From contig JAFYOS010000025.1 in NCBI GenBank assembly GCA_017560125.1, positions 1 to 64,000 of the forward strand: a DNA stretch of 64,000 nucleotides, in the 5' to 3' direction. A program made the translations under genes and the position numbers. The notes beneath the pieces were generated by a model. That model did no database searches. It was not told the origin of the DNA and saw only the letters and a list, made by a program, of their open reading frames with translations. Below, one piece after another: positions 56,231 to 64,000 of this stretch. This DNA is from Bacteroidaceae bacterium (GTDB lineage Bacteria > Bacteroidota > Bacteroidia > Bacteroidales > Bacteroidaceae). Every line of letters starts with the position of its first letter. Position 1 is the first letter of the stretch.

Positions 56231-56668
56231 CTACATATCGCCTATCATCTCTTTCAAATACTCCAAACCCTTCTTGTAGCCATCGAAGCCCAAGCCACAG
56301 ATGGTGCGCTGAGCATAGAGCGACACATAGGAGAACTGTCGGAACTGCTCGCGCGTTGCGATGTCGGTCAGATGAACCTCGACCGTAGGCAGCGCCACAG
56401 CCTTCAATGCATCGAGAATGGCCACACTGGTGTGGGTGTAGGCCGCAGGGTTTATAAGAATACCGTCGAAGCAGCCGTAAGCAGCCTGTATGGTATCGAC
56501 GATATTTCCTTCGTGGTTCGACTGATAGAGCTCCACCTCGATACCAAGCTCCGAGGCACTGCTACGGATAAACTGCTGCAAGGCCTCGAAATTACGAGCA
56601 CCATAGAGAGCGGGTTCGCGCAATCCCAGCATATTCAGATTGGGGCCGTTAATAACCAATATCTTCAT
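56231..56668 (-). CDS. aroQ: 3-dehydroquinate dehydratase, type II
   Basis: A 145-residue enzyme that removes water from 3-dehydroquinate, third step of the shikimate pathway. 'VINGPNLNMLGLREPALYG' holds the catalytic tyrosine (Tyr22), 'SNHEGNIVD' and 'INPAAYTHTSVAI' with the active-site asparagine and histidine follow, and 'EVHLTDIATREQFR' completes the site. It is the last gene of the aromatic operon and lies 7 bases after pheA. Confidence 0.95.
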   Translation of the reverse strand: MKILVINGPNLNMLGLREPALYGARNFEALQQFIRSSASELGIEVELYQSNHEGNIVDTIQAAYGCFDGILINPAAYTHTSVAILDALKAVALPTVEVHLTDIATREQFRQFSYVSLYAQRTICGLGFDGYKKGLEYLKEMIGDM

Positions 56669-56675
56669 AGCGCCA

Positions 56676-57818
56676 TCAGATTATCTCGGCATAGGTACCG
56701 AAGTACTTAAACTGCTCGCCACTGTTGTGCAGTTCGCACATGAGCGAGAGGAATTCATCGCTATAGACCGAAGCCTCGATATCGAAATAGAAACGGTACT
56801 CGAATTCGCGCTCGGGCATCTGACGGCTCTCGAGCTTCACAAGATTCACACCCGTAGCATTGAAGCGCGACAAAACGCGGAAAAGCGTTCCGGGACGGTT
56901 CGGAATGACCATCATGATGCTTGTGCGGTTGGCACCCGAGAATATCTGCTGTTTCTTCGAAATGCAGATGAAGCGGGTATAGTTGTTATCGCGGTTCTGC
57001 AGAGAGGTTTTCAGCGTCTGCAACTGGTAGAGCTCGGCACACAGGCGCGACGAGATTGAAGCCTTGGTTGTGTCGCCCGACTTGGCTATCATGCGTGCAG
57101 CCTCGGCGGTGTTCTCCACGGGGATGATGCGGACATTTTTCAAGCCGGCAAGGAAATCCGAGCATTGGCTGATAGCCTGCTGGTGTGAATAGACCTCACG
57201 GATATCCTCGAGTTTTGCACCGGGAAGCGCAAGCAGCGAATGGTCTATTTTAAGGCGCACTCCACGCACGATGCTCACATTGTATTCCGAAAGGAGGTCG
57301 TAGATGACATTCACCGAACCGGCAAGCGAGTTCTCGATGGGGAGCACTCCATACTCGCACAGGCCTGTGCTCACCGCACGGAAGACAGCATCGAAGCCAC
57401 CTACATAGACCATTTCGGGAAGGTCGAAAAGACGCTCGGCCGCAAGGTGGGCATATGCACCTTCGCAACCTGAGCAAGCCACCGATGCACGCTTGGGGAA
57501 CGACATGGGGGGCTTCGAGGTGAGCTCCTTTATCTGCTCGAAGAACTCGGTGCCCTGTGAGAGCATTCTTGTCTGATAGGACTCGCTGAGATCGAAGATG
57601 GTCTGGTACAACGAGCGACCATAGCCCTCGTACTCGGGGCCCAGTTTTTTGGAGATATTTTGCAGTACGGCACGCGCACGCGAAGGATGATAAACAACCA
57701 TGTTGTTCTCTTTCTTGTAACGTGCGATGTCTGTCACCACCTGCATGCGCTCGGCGAACAGACGACACATTTCGCTGTCGATGCCATCTATTTTTTCACG
57801 TAATTCATCTAAATTCAT
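56676..57818 (-). CDS. pheA: Bifunctional chorismate mutase / prephenate dehydratase
   Basis: A 380-residue enzyme of phenylalanine synthesis. The AroQ-type chorismate mutase domain (about 1-90) starts with 'MNLDELREKIDGIDSEM'. The prephenate dehydratase domain (about 105-285) shows 'GCEGAYAHLAAERLF', 'YGVLPIENSLAGSV' and 'NRDNNYTRFICIS', and the ACT domain (about 295-380) has 'PGTLFRVLSRFNATGVNLVKLESR', the phenylalanine-sensing region. The start at 57818 fits the mutase; 57842 adds 8 residues. Length and order are as in E. coli PheA. Confidence 0.94.
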   Translation of the reverse strand: MNLDELREKIDGIDSEMCRLFAERMQVVTDIARYKKENNMVVYHPSRARAVLQNISKKLGPEYEGYGRSLYQTIFDLSESYQTRMLSQGTEFFEQIKELTSKPPMSFPKRASVACSGCEGAYAHLAAERLFDLPEMVYVGGFDAVFRAVSTGLCEYGVLPIENSLAGSVNVIYDLLSEYNVSIVRGVRLKIDHSLLALPGAKLEDIREVYSHQQAISQCSDFLAGLKNVRIIPVENTAEAARMIAKSGDTTKASISSRLCAELYQLQTLKTSLQNRDNNYTRFICISKKQQIFSGANRTSIMMVIPNRPGTLFRVLSRFNATGVNLVKLESRQMPEREFEYRFYFDIEASVYSDEFLSLMCELHNSGEQFKYFGTYAEII

Positions 57819-57863
57819 GGTATATAATTTTATATCGTTCAATATGGAATAGCGCCAGCCGGG

Positions 57864-59129
57864 CTATTTATCACACACGCAACCACCCAGGGCCGCAAAA
57901 TCGTCGAAGAAGAAAGGGTACGATTTTGCCACACACTCGGCACCCTTGATAAGGGTGTCGCCGGTAGCCACTGTCGATAGGATTGCCGCCGACATTGCTA
58001 TGCGGTGGTCGCCGAAGCTATCGACTGGCTGTTGCGCCACGGCCTTGCCACCGACAACGGTGTAGGTATCCTCGCCAATGGTCGATTCGATGCCGAAGGC
58101 TGCAAGCACACTCTTCATGGCTGCAAGGCGGTCGCTCTCTTTGTAGCGAAGACGGCCAACGTGTGTAAACAGCGTAGCACCCTGAGCCGCCGCTGCCGCA
58201 ACCGAAAGGATGGGCACAAGGTCGGGCGTATCGACACAGTCGAGCTCTGCGCCATGCAACTGCGACGGCATGGCTACAATGCCCTCGTCGGCGAAACGTA
58301 TGTCGGCACCCATTTTGCGCAGGTGATCTACTATGCGACGGTCGCCCTGTAACGAATCGGCATTCATGCCACACACCGTAACAGGTTTGCTGCCGATAGC
58401 ACCGGCCACCAACCAAAAAGCGGCTGCCGACCAATCGCCCTCGACGCGCACCGTAGAGGGTACGCTGTAGCGCTGCGGTGCAGGAACTACAAAAGCACCA
58501 TCCTGCTCCTCGACCGTGATGCCCGAACTGCGAAGCGCATCGAGCGTCATACCCAAATAGGAGGCACTGGTGAGCTCGCCCTCCACATTCAGCCGGCTGG
58601 GCTTGTCGAGCATGGGCAGGGCAAACAGCAGGCCGGTGAAATATTGCGATGATATATTGCCGGGCAACGAATATTCGCCCGCCGTAAGGGTTCCCTTGCA
58701 TGTAAGTGGCAGATGCGCTCCCTCGCAGTGCTCAACCAATTGAATACCGTGCTGCAACAAGACGTCGTAGAGCTGTTCCATAGGACGCAAAGGCAATTTG
58801 CCCTTGCCGGTGAGTGTGGCATCGGCACCAAGGGCCGCAACCACAGGCAGCAGGAAACGAAGGGTAGAACCACTCTCGCCACAAGGCAGCTCGCCGCCCT
58901 TGCGAAGCGAAATGGGAGTAACATCGAAAGCCCCGTTGCCATATTTTATGTCGGCACCCAAGGCATTGAGCGATTGCATGGTGGCACACAGGTCGTCGTT
59001 GAGCGAGTCGCAAAGCACCTGCGAAGGCGCCGTTGCAAGCGCTGCACAAATGAGCAACCTATGGGCCTGCGACTTCGAGGGAGGTGGGGTCACCCCGCCG
59101 CCAAGCACGCCCTTTACTATTTTATCCAT
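57864..59129 (-). CDS. aroA: 5-enolpyruvylshikimate-3-phosphate synthase
   Basis: A 421-residue enzyme of the shikimate pathway. 'VTPPPSKSQAHRLLICAAL' near residue 14 replaces the common 'PGSKS' block, 'PCGESGSTLRFLLPVVAALG' is the phosphoenolpyruvate loop, and 'LRYKESDRLAAMKSVLAAFG' and 'DSFGDHRIAMSAAIL' complete the active site. The glycine of the 'SGSTLRF' loop normally targeted by glyphosate is present in this altered context (class I versus II not resolved). It lies 2 bases from aroB and 45 bases from pheA. Confidence 0.94.
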   Translation of the reverse strand: MDKIVKGVLGGGVTPPPSKSQAHRLLICAALATAPSQVLCDSLNDDLCATMQSLNALGADIKYGNGAFDVTPISLRKGGELPCGESGSTLRFLLPVVAALGADATLTGKGKLPLRPMEQLYDVLLQHGIQLVEHCEGAHLPLTCKGTLTAGEYSLPGNISSQYFTGLLFALPMLDKPSRLNVEGELTSASYLGMTLDALRSSGITVEEQDGAFVVPAPQRYSVPSTVRVEGDWSAAAFWLVAGAIGSKPVTVCGMNADSLQGDRRIVDHLRKMGADIRFADEGIVAMPSQLHGAELDCVDTPDLVPILSVAAAAAQGATLFTHVGRLRYKESDRLAAMKSVLAAFGIESTIGEDTYTVVGGKAVAQQPVDSFGDHRIAMSAAILSTVATGDTLIKGAECVAKSYPFFFDDFAALGGCVCDK

Positions 59130-59131
59130 AG

Positions 59132-60187
59132 CTATATTACCTGTTTTAGTTTTACAAGAACCTCATCGACAGGCACTGTTATAAGGTCGCAGTTGCCTAT
59201 CGCACGCGGCAGCACCAACGTCAGGTTGCCTCCGCGGCGTTTCTTGTCGGAAAGGATTACATCGAACATCTGCTCGGCGCTGTAGGGACAACCGAGGTCG
59301 AAGCCATATTGCTCGAGAAGGGCGGTCAACGGCTTTTCGACATCGGCGAGCCCGAAGAGGGGCGCCATTTTGGCCGCTATAACCATACCCTTGGCCACAG
59401 CCGAGCCATGAGAAACCTCGAAATTACTCAGCTTCTCTATTGCATGACCGAATGTGTGACCAAAATTAAGCAATCCACGCTTGCCGTTATCGAATTCGTC
59501 CTCTTGCACAACGTCGCGCTTAATCTCGACGCAACGCGCAACCACATCTATTCTGTCGAAGGGCAATGTGTGCAATTTGTCGTAAAGCGCGGCATCGAGT
59601 ATCACGCCATATTTTATGACCTCGGCACAACCGTCGCGATAGATGTCGCTCGAGAGCGTGTCCATGAGACGGGTGTCGCAGCACACCAGTCGGGGCTGAT
59701 AAAAAGCACCCACCAGATTCTTGCCGGCAGGAATATCTATCGCCGTCTTTCCACCCACCGAGCTATCGACAGCCGCAAGCAGGGTTGTAGGCACCTGTAT
59801 GTATGATATTCCTCGCAGATAGAGCGAGGCCGAAAGACCGCCAAGGTCGCCCACCACTCCGCCACCGAAGGCTACGAGGGCGTCGCTGCGTGTAAGACGG
59901 TTCCGGGCCATGAAATCGAGAAAGGCAAGCATGTTTTCGGCCGATTTCGATTCCTCGCCCGCTGGAATAACATATTTGCAGACGTCGTAGCCGGCAGCGG
60001 TGAGTTCTTTCATCATTGCGGCGCCATGCAAGGCATCGATATTGCTGTCGGTGAGCAACGCCAGGCGGCAATTGCCCACAAGCGCATGCAAACGCTCGCC
60101 AAGACAGGCAAGCGCACCATCGCCAATGATTATATCGTAGCTGCCCGAGGCAGCTACGTGTATTGTTTTGTATGTATCTGTTGTCAT
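59132..60187 (-). CDS. aroB: 3-dehydroquinate synthase
   Basis: A 351-residue NAD- and zinc-dependent enzyme, second step of the shikimate pathway. 'ALVAFGGGVVGDLGGLSASLYLRG' binds NAD, 'PTTLLAAVDSSVGGKTAID' and 'NFGHTFGHAIEK' give the zinc histidines, and 'EVIKYGVILD' lies between. The start at 60187 overlaps the tyrA stop by 4 bases, favouring it over the ATG at 60235. Confidence 0.95.
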   Translation of the reverse strand: MTTDTYKTIHVAASGSYDIIIGDGALACLGERLHALVGNCRLALLTDSNIDALHGAAMMKELTAAGYDVCKYVIPAGEESKSAENMLAFLDFMARNRLTRSDALVAFGGGVVGDLGGLSASLYLRGISYIQVPTTLLAAVDSSVGGKTAIDIPAGKNLVGAFYQPRLVCCDTRLMDTLSSDIYRDGCAEVIKYGVILDAALYDKLHTLPFDRIDVVARCVEIKRDVVQEDEFDNGKRGLLNFGHTFGHAIEKLSNFEVSHGSAVAKGMVIAAKMAPLFGLADVEKPLTALLEQYGFDLGCPYSAEQMFDVILSDKKRRGGNLTLVLPRAIGNCDLITVPVDEVLVKLKQVI

Positions 60188-61014
60188 CCTTCGGATTCTT
60201 CTTTTGCTATGCGACCGTCGCGGAGCAGAGCACACAATGCCTGTGCATCCTCCTTGTCGAGCGCATCGCGATATTGCTTCAACGAATCAATCAATATATC
60301 AAGCTCGTCGAGAAGCGGCGCCTTGTTGTCGATGAAGAGCTCTGTCCACATAGCCTCGTTCAGACGAGCCACCCTTGTGAGGTCGCGGAAGCTACCGGCA
60401 CTGTAACCATCGTGCTTCAGCGCTGCGGGGCTCTTGATGAAGGCGTTCGACACAACGTGGCACAACTGCGATGTGTAGGCAATCATGCGGTCGTGGTGCT
60501 CGGCCTTTGTCACCGAAAAAGATTTGAATTCGAGCGGAGCAAGCATACGCTTCACTTTGTCGAGCAGCTCCATGTCGTCATATACGGGTGGCACAATGAC
60601 CATGGGAGCACCCTTGAACATAGTGGCGCGCGAGTACTTGAAACCGGAATATTGTGTACCGGCCATGGGATGGGCACCAACGTATGTAAATCCGTAACGT
60701 GCGGCATATTCGAAGCCCACACGGCACACCGATTCCTTCACTCCGCAGAAATCCATCACCGTAACCGACGACGGTATCTGCGATGCATTCTCTTCGAGAT
60801 AGGCCACAACAGCCTTCGGCGACAGAGCAATGATAATTAAATCGCACTCGGGGTAACGCTCGGGGAGCAGCAGGTCGTCGATGGTTCCACTCAGCTTGGC
60901 ATATCCCAGGATTGTGGAATTTATGTCGTAACCATATACAACGTCCCCAGCGGCCTTATATGCTTTCGCTACCGAACCGCCTATAAGACCTAATCCAACT
61001 ACACCTATTTTCAT
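60184..61014 (-). CDS. tyrA: Prephenate dehydrogenase
   Basis: A 276-residue NAD enzyme of tyrosine synthesis. '[20 protein letters not shown]' is the Rossmann motif, '[14 protein letters not shown]' with the catalytic histidine and '[11 protein letters not shown]' follow. No chorismate mutase or ACT domain is fused. The gene lies 5 bases after the DAHP synthase gene and overlaps aroB by 4. Confidence 0.94.
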   Translation of the reverse strand: MKIGVVGLGLIGGSVAKAYKAAGDVVYGYDINSTILGYAKLSGTIDDLLLPERYPECDLIIIALSPKAVVAYLEENASQIPSSVTVMDFCGVKESVCRVGFEYAARYGFTYVGAHPMAGTQYSGFKYSRATMFKGAPMVIVPPVYDDMELLDKVKRMLAPLEFKSFSVTKAEHHDRMIAYTSQLCHVVSNAFIKSPAALKHDGYSAGSFRDLTRVARLNEAMWTELFIDNKAPLLDELDILIDSLKQYRDALDKEDAQALCALLRDGRIAKEESEG

Positions 61015-61019
61015 CGCTG

Positions 61020-62036
61020 TTACTTATTGATAAGCATTCGCATTTCGTTCACTCGCTCGGCCACATCGGCAAACTGCTCGGGTGTGAGCGACTGTGCACC
61101 GTCGCACAATGCGCAAGGCGGGTTGTTGTGTACCTCGATGATAAGGGCGTCGGCACCTGATACTGTAGCTGCGCAAGCCATGGGCTTCACAAGGCGGGCA
61201 ACGCCTGTTGCGTGGCTGGGATCGACAACTACGGGCAAGTGTGAAAGCTCGTGGAGCATGGGAACCGATGCAAGGTCGAGCACGTTACGTGTATATGTGT
61301 CGAAGCTGCGGATGCCTCGCTCGCAGAGCATGACATTCTCGTTACCCTCGGCAAGTATGTACTCGGCGCTCATGAGGAACTCCTTGAGGGTTGCGGCAAG
61401 ACCGCGTTTAAGAAGAATAGGTTTCTTTGAGCGTCCCAACTCCTTGAGAAGCTCAAAATTCTGCATATTTCGTGCACCCACCTGTATGATATCCACATCG
61501 GCAAACATATCGAGGTGAGCGGCATTCATAATTTCTGTTACAATGGGCAGTCCGGTCTCTTTGCGAGCCTTGAAAAGCAACTCAAGACCTTCGCCACGAA
61601 GTCCCTGAAAATCGTATGGAGATGTACGGGGTTTGAAAGCTCCTCCACGAAGCATCTTGGCACCGGCGGCCTTCACAGCCTTGGCAACGGTGATAATCTG
61701 CTCCTCAGATTCCACAGAACAGGGGCCGGCAATCATACAGAAGTTGCCACCACCTATCTTGACCTTGTTCTCGCCCTCACCCACCTCAACGACTGTATCG
61801 TTGGGATGAAAACGGCGGCTCGCACTCTTAAAGGGCTCGCTCACACGGCTCACCTTATCTACTATCTCGAGGCTGGCGAGCAGGTCTATGTCTATTCTAC
61901 TTGTATCTCCGATAAGACCAATAATGGTTTGGTACTCACCTTCGCATACGTGAACTCTCACTTTTTGCGCTTCTATCCATTGGACAAGTTTATCTTTTTG
62001 CGCTTTTGTAACTCCGCTTTTTAATACAGCTATCAT
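61020..62036 (-). CDS. aroF: 3-deoxy-7-phosphoheptulonate synthase, type I-beta with regulatory domain
   Basis: A 338-residue enzyme that starts the shikimate pathway from phosphoenolpyruvate and erythrose 4-phosphate. The N-terminal 70 residues are a ferredoxin-like regulatory domain, as in the Thermotoga enzyme, where it binds tyrosine or phenylalanine. The barrel starts at '[17 protein letters not shown]', followed by '[19 protein letters not shown]', '[20 protein letters not shown]' and '[12 protein letters not shown]'. It is the first gene of the six-gene aromatic operon. The gene symbol may be given differently (aroG/aroA in Gram-positives). Confidence 0.95.
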   Translation of the reverse strand: MIAVLKSGVTKAQKDKLVQWIEAQKVRVHVCEGEYQTIIGLIGDTSRIDIDLLASLEIVDKVSRVSEPFKSASRRFHPNDTVVEVGEGENKVKIGGGNFCMIAGPCSVESEEQIITVAKAVKAAGAKMLRGGAFKPRTSPYDFQGLRGEGLELLFKARKETGLPIVTEIMNAAHLDMFADVDIIQVGARNMQNFELLKELGRSKKPILLKRGLAATLKEFLMSAEYILAEGNENVMLCERGIRSFDTYTRNVLDLASVPMLHELSHLPVVVDPSHATGVARLVKPMACAATVSGADALIIEVHNNPPCALCDGAQSLTPEQFADVAERVNEMRMLINK

Positions 62037-62077
62037 ACGTCTTTCGTATTTATTTTGTTATTTCTCTTTAGTCGGCA

Positions 62078-62085
62078 CAAATATA
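62078..62085 (-). promoter_or_regulatory. -7 box of the aromatic amino acid operon
   Basis: Minus strand TATATTTG, an exact fit, about 42 bases before the aroF start codon. No leader peptide or riboswitch seen. Confidence 0.6.
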
Positions 62086-62372
62086 CAAATAAAAACTACC
62101 GAGAAAAGCTGTTTCCTGTTTTTTTTGGCCCGAATATTGGTTTTATGGCGCTTTTATTGCAAAAAGCATTACAAATTCCATCGACAAAAGATTTTCCCGA
62201 AACTACGTTGCACGATATATCATATAAGGATATAACAACAAAAAAGCATTTCAAAAAAAATTACTTTACAGCAGAGAGAAGAAGAGCGAAACAAGAAGGA
62301 TATAACCATGAAGACATTTAAGCCTTAATGCAAATAAATCGCTTTTATTCGCTTGATTACACATACTATCAC

Positions 62373-62380
62373 TATCTTTG
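62373..62380 (+). promoter_or_regulatory. -7 box of the phosphoethanolamine transferase gene
   Basis: TATCTTTG, an exact fit, 78 bases before the ATG at 62458. It excludes the upstream ATG at 62353 and places the N-terminal reading frame inside the transcript. Confidence 0.6.
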
Positions 62381-62457
62381 TAAACGTATTGCATATTGTC
62401 ATTCGTGCATTATGTATAAAAGCCAAGAAACACAAAGATTATCTTACAGATACTACT

Positions 62458-64000
62458 ATGCAAAATATTCAAACTGGAATTAAAATTTACTTTGAAAAGT
62501 TCTCAGATTTCATCTGTCGTTTTTACAATCGACTCGGTTGCATCGCATCCCCATTTGTAAAAGAATTTCCATATATCGTCATATTCCTGAAACTAATGGG
62601 AATAGCAGCAATATGGAACAGCAAAGAGACCCTAATTCAAAAAATAGGGGGGGGGAAGCATACACGCCTCTCTTTGGCAGAATGGCCTTACTATTCCTTT
62701 TTGCATACATCGGTGCGACCATTATATATAATATAAAACAACGTACACTCAAACTGGCGGTAAAAATTTTCTTTTACTTTATAACGGTAACCCTATATAC
62801 AATCGCGTTTTTCCTACAAACAAATTTCCAACTTGAAATTTGCAATCCCACCTGCTTTACATTATTGGCAGAAACAACATCTACCGAATCGCGCGAATTC
62901 ATCGATCAATACATATTTTCCAGCAGCATAATCCCAACGCTAAAGAAAGTATTTATTTATCTATTTATAATCATATGCTCCGAAATCTTATGGAACAAAA
63001 TTATAAATAGGCCCAACAAGCAATACACCATTGCAAAAATCCTTATAACAATTACATTAACACCGATACTACTATTTGCTTCATATTCAACAAATATATA
63101 TTGGAAAATATATAATGCCAAGTCTACCGATGAAATAAGTTTTCTAACTGCACCAACAGATCCCATTTCATCCATTTTCCTTTCACATTGCTTGCTTAAC
63201 ACGATGAAGCAAAGCATGGAAAAATTCACAATACTAAACAAAGCTATATATAATGAGGCGGCATCGCATAACACATCAAACGATTCATTAAATATAGTTG
63301 TAGTCATTGGAGAATCTTATATAAAATCACATTCTCGGTTATATGGTTACAATTTAAATACAACCCCTAATTTAAGTAAGGAGCAAAACAAGGAACGGTT
63401 ATTTGTTTTTAACGATGTAATAACATCGTCTAATAGCACAAGTCTTATAATGAAAAACATCGTATGCTGCAACAACAGCAGCAGCGGTGAGGATTGTTAT
63501 GACTACCCGAGTTTTCTCACTATATTCAAACAAGCCGGATACGACGTCTATTTTTGGGACAACCAAAAGAGCATGGCCGAAAACGCAGTATATTCATACA
63601 CATTGAATAGTTTCTTATACAATCCCGAGATATGCAAAGTAGCATATACAAAAACAAACGACCAATCGTTTCAATATGACGAACAGATTGTCGATTCATT
63701 CGAAGAAAACATTGGCGAGCCACCGGGCAAGCACAATATTGTACTATTCCACCTGAACGGACAACATACGATGCCCAATGAACGCTATCCACACAATACT
63801 TTCAAACATTTCACCGCCGATAGTGTGAAAAACGACCAACCATATATAACCGATGAAATGAAAGAGCAAATCGCCCATTACGACAATGCCACCTTATATA
63901 ACGACTATATACTTAATCGCATTATTAGGTTATTCGAAAACAGCAACACCATGCTAGTTTATTTTTCCGACCACGGCGAGGAAGTATATGACTACAGACC
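62458..64000 (+). CDS. Phosphoethanolamine transferase (EptA-like), frame broken at a G9 tract, cut by the window end
   Basis: A sulfatase-fold membrane enzyme that should add phosphoethanolamine to lipid A or another surface glycolipid. The frame from the ATG at 62458 gives a first hydrophobic segment ('YIVIFLKLMGIAAIW') and ends at 62736 after the G tract. The second frame, open from an ATG at 62613 to the window end, continues with membrane segments ('ALLFLFAYIGATII', 'IFFYFITVTLYTIAFF' and more), then the catalytic domain: 'NIVVVIGESYIKSHSRLYGY' with metal-site glutamate, 'SSNSTSLIMKN' with the nucleophile threonine, 'FHLNGQH' and 'YFSDHGEEVYDY'. With 10 or 7 G the two frames join into one protein with the normal membrane topology. 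The G9 form is off unless translation starts at 62613. The tail is missing. Confidence 0.8.
62647..62655 (+). repeat. Homopolymer of nine G inside the phosphoethanolamine transferase gene
   Basis: The longest G run noticed in the window, in an otherwise A+T-rich gene, exactly at the point where the two halves change frame. Slippage to 10 or 7 G restores a single frame. A sequencing error in the run is the simple alternative. Confidence 0.9.

Larger units (their letters stand above)
62037..62457. other. Divergent A+T-rich spacer between the aro operon and the phosphoethanolamine transferase gene
   Basis: A 421-base region with the aro operon -7 box (62078-62085, minus) and a -7 box for the gene on plus (62373-62380). 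A frame from 62055 to 62321 is open but has low-complexity lysine-rich content, begins inside the aro promoter, and lacks its own signal; it is not called as a gene. Nothing else recognisable. Confidence 0.55.

Noticed and set aside
62055-62321. 88-codon plus-strand frame between aroF and the phosphoethanolamine transferase gene
   Set aside because: It starts inside the aro promoter, is lysine-rich low-complexity sequence and has no family features.
1-64000. CRISPR arrays, rRNA genes, insertion sequences
   Set aside because: No regularly spaced repeats, no rRNA sequence and no transposase or integrase frame were seen on either strand.

Overview
The window is bacterial chromosome from a Bacteroidales organism. 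The evidence is the Bacteroidetes -7 promoter box (TAnnTTTG) upstream of many genes, a murF-alr fusion, a single-chain pyruvate:ferredoxin oxidoreductase, GSCFA, class III fructose-bisphosphatase, FdtA/QdtA-type cupins and a secreted protein with a type IX-like C-terminal tail. Family and species cannot be settled from the sequence alone. Most of the window looks close to 50% GC by eye. The last 2 kb and the first 1 kb are visibly richer in A+T.

Layout. 1-1.4 kb: the end of a protein cut by the window edge, a candidate small RNA with its own promoter and terminator, and a small GIY-YIG-like protein. 1.5-9.4 kb: mostly minus-strand housekeeping genes (TatD-like hydrolase, fluoride channel, thioesterase, esterase, MscS channel, cyclophilin plus Bcp peroxiredoxin, a truncated DsbA-like protein), the plus-strand NAD(P)HX repair enzyme, and tRNA-Leu(TAG). 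9.4-16.5 kb: MgtC-like protein, a 1188-residue secreted repeat protein and GH77 4-alpha-glucanotransferase. 16.9-26.8 kb: the leuACDB operon, then fbp-dusB-GH43 and an acyltransferase, ending at tRNA-Gln(TTG). 27-29 kb: three genes for a 3-amino-3,6-dideoxyhexose. 29-36 kb: pnp, a TlpA-like lipoprotein, greA-HIT, and pyrC with a standalone methionine-synthase activation domain. 36-49.7 kb: pyruvate oxidoreductase, a GH-like lipoprotein/exported protein, murF-alr with GSCFA, dxs and trkAH. 49.7-56.2 kb: a PARIS-like ATPase/DUF4435 pair in an apparent ftsB operon, then dnaX and dnaA with a possible origin. 56.2-62 kb: a six-gene aromatic amino acid operon (DAHP synthase, tyrA, aroB, aroA, pheA, aroQ). 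62.4-64 kb: a membrane phosphoethanolamine transferase, cut by the window end, whose frame is broken at a run of nine G.

The two observations most worth following are the G-tract in the phosphoethanolamine transferase, where 7 or 10 G would restore one long frame and which therefore looks like a phase-variation switch of surface lipid/LPS modification, and the AAA ATPase + DUF4435 pair, which has the domain pairing and order of PARIS anti-phage systems but sits in what appears to be a core cell-division operon. No CRISPR array, rRNA gene, insertion sequence or transposase was seen.
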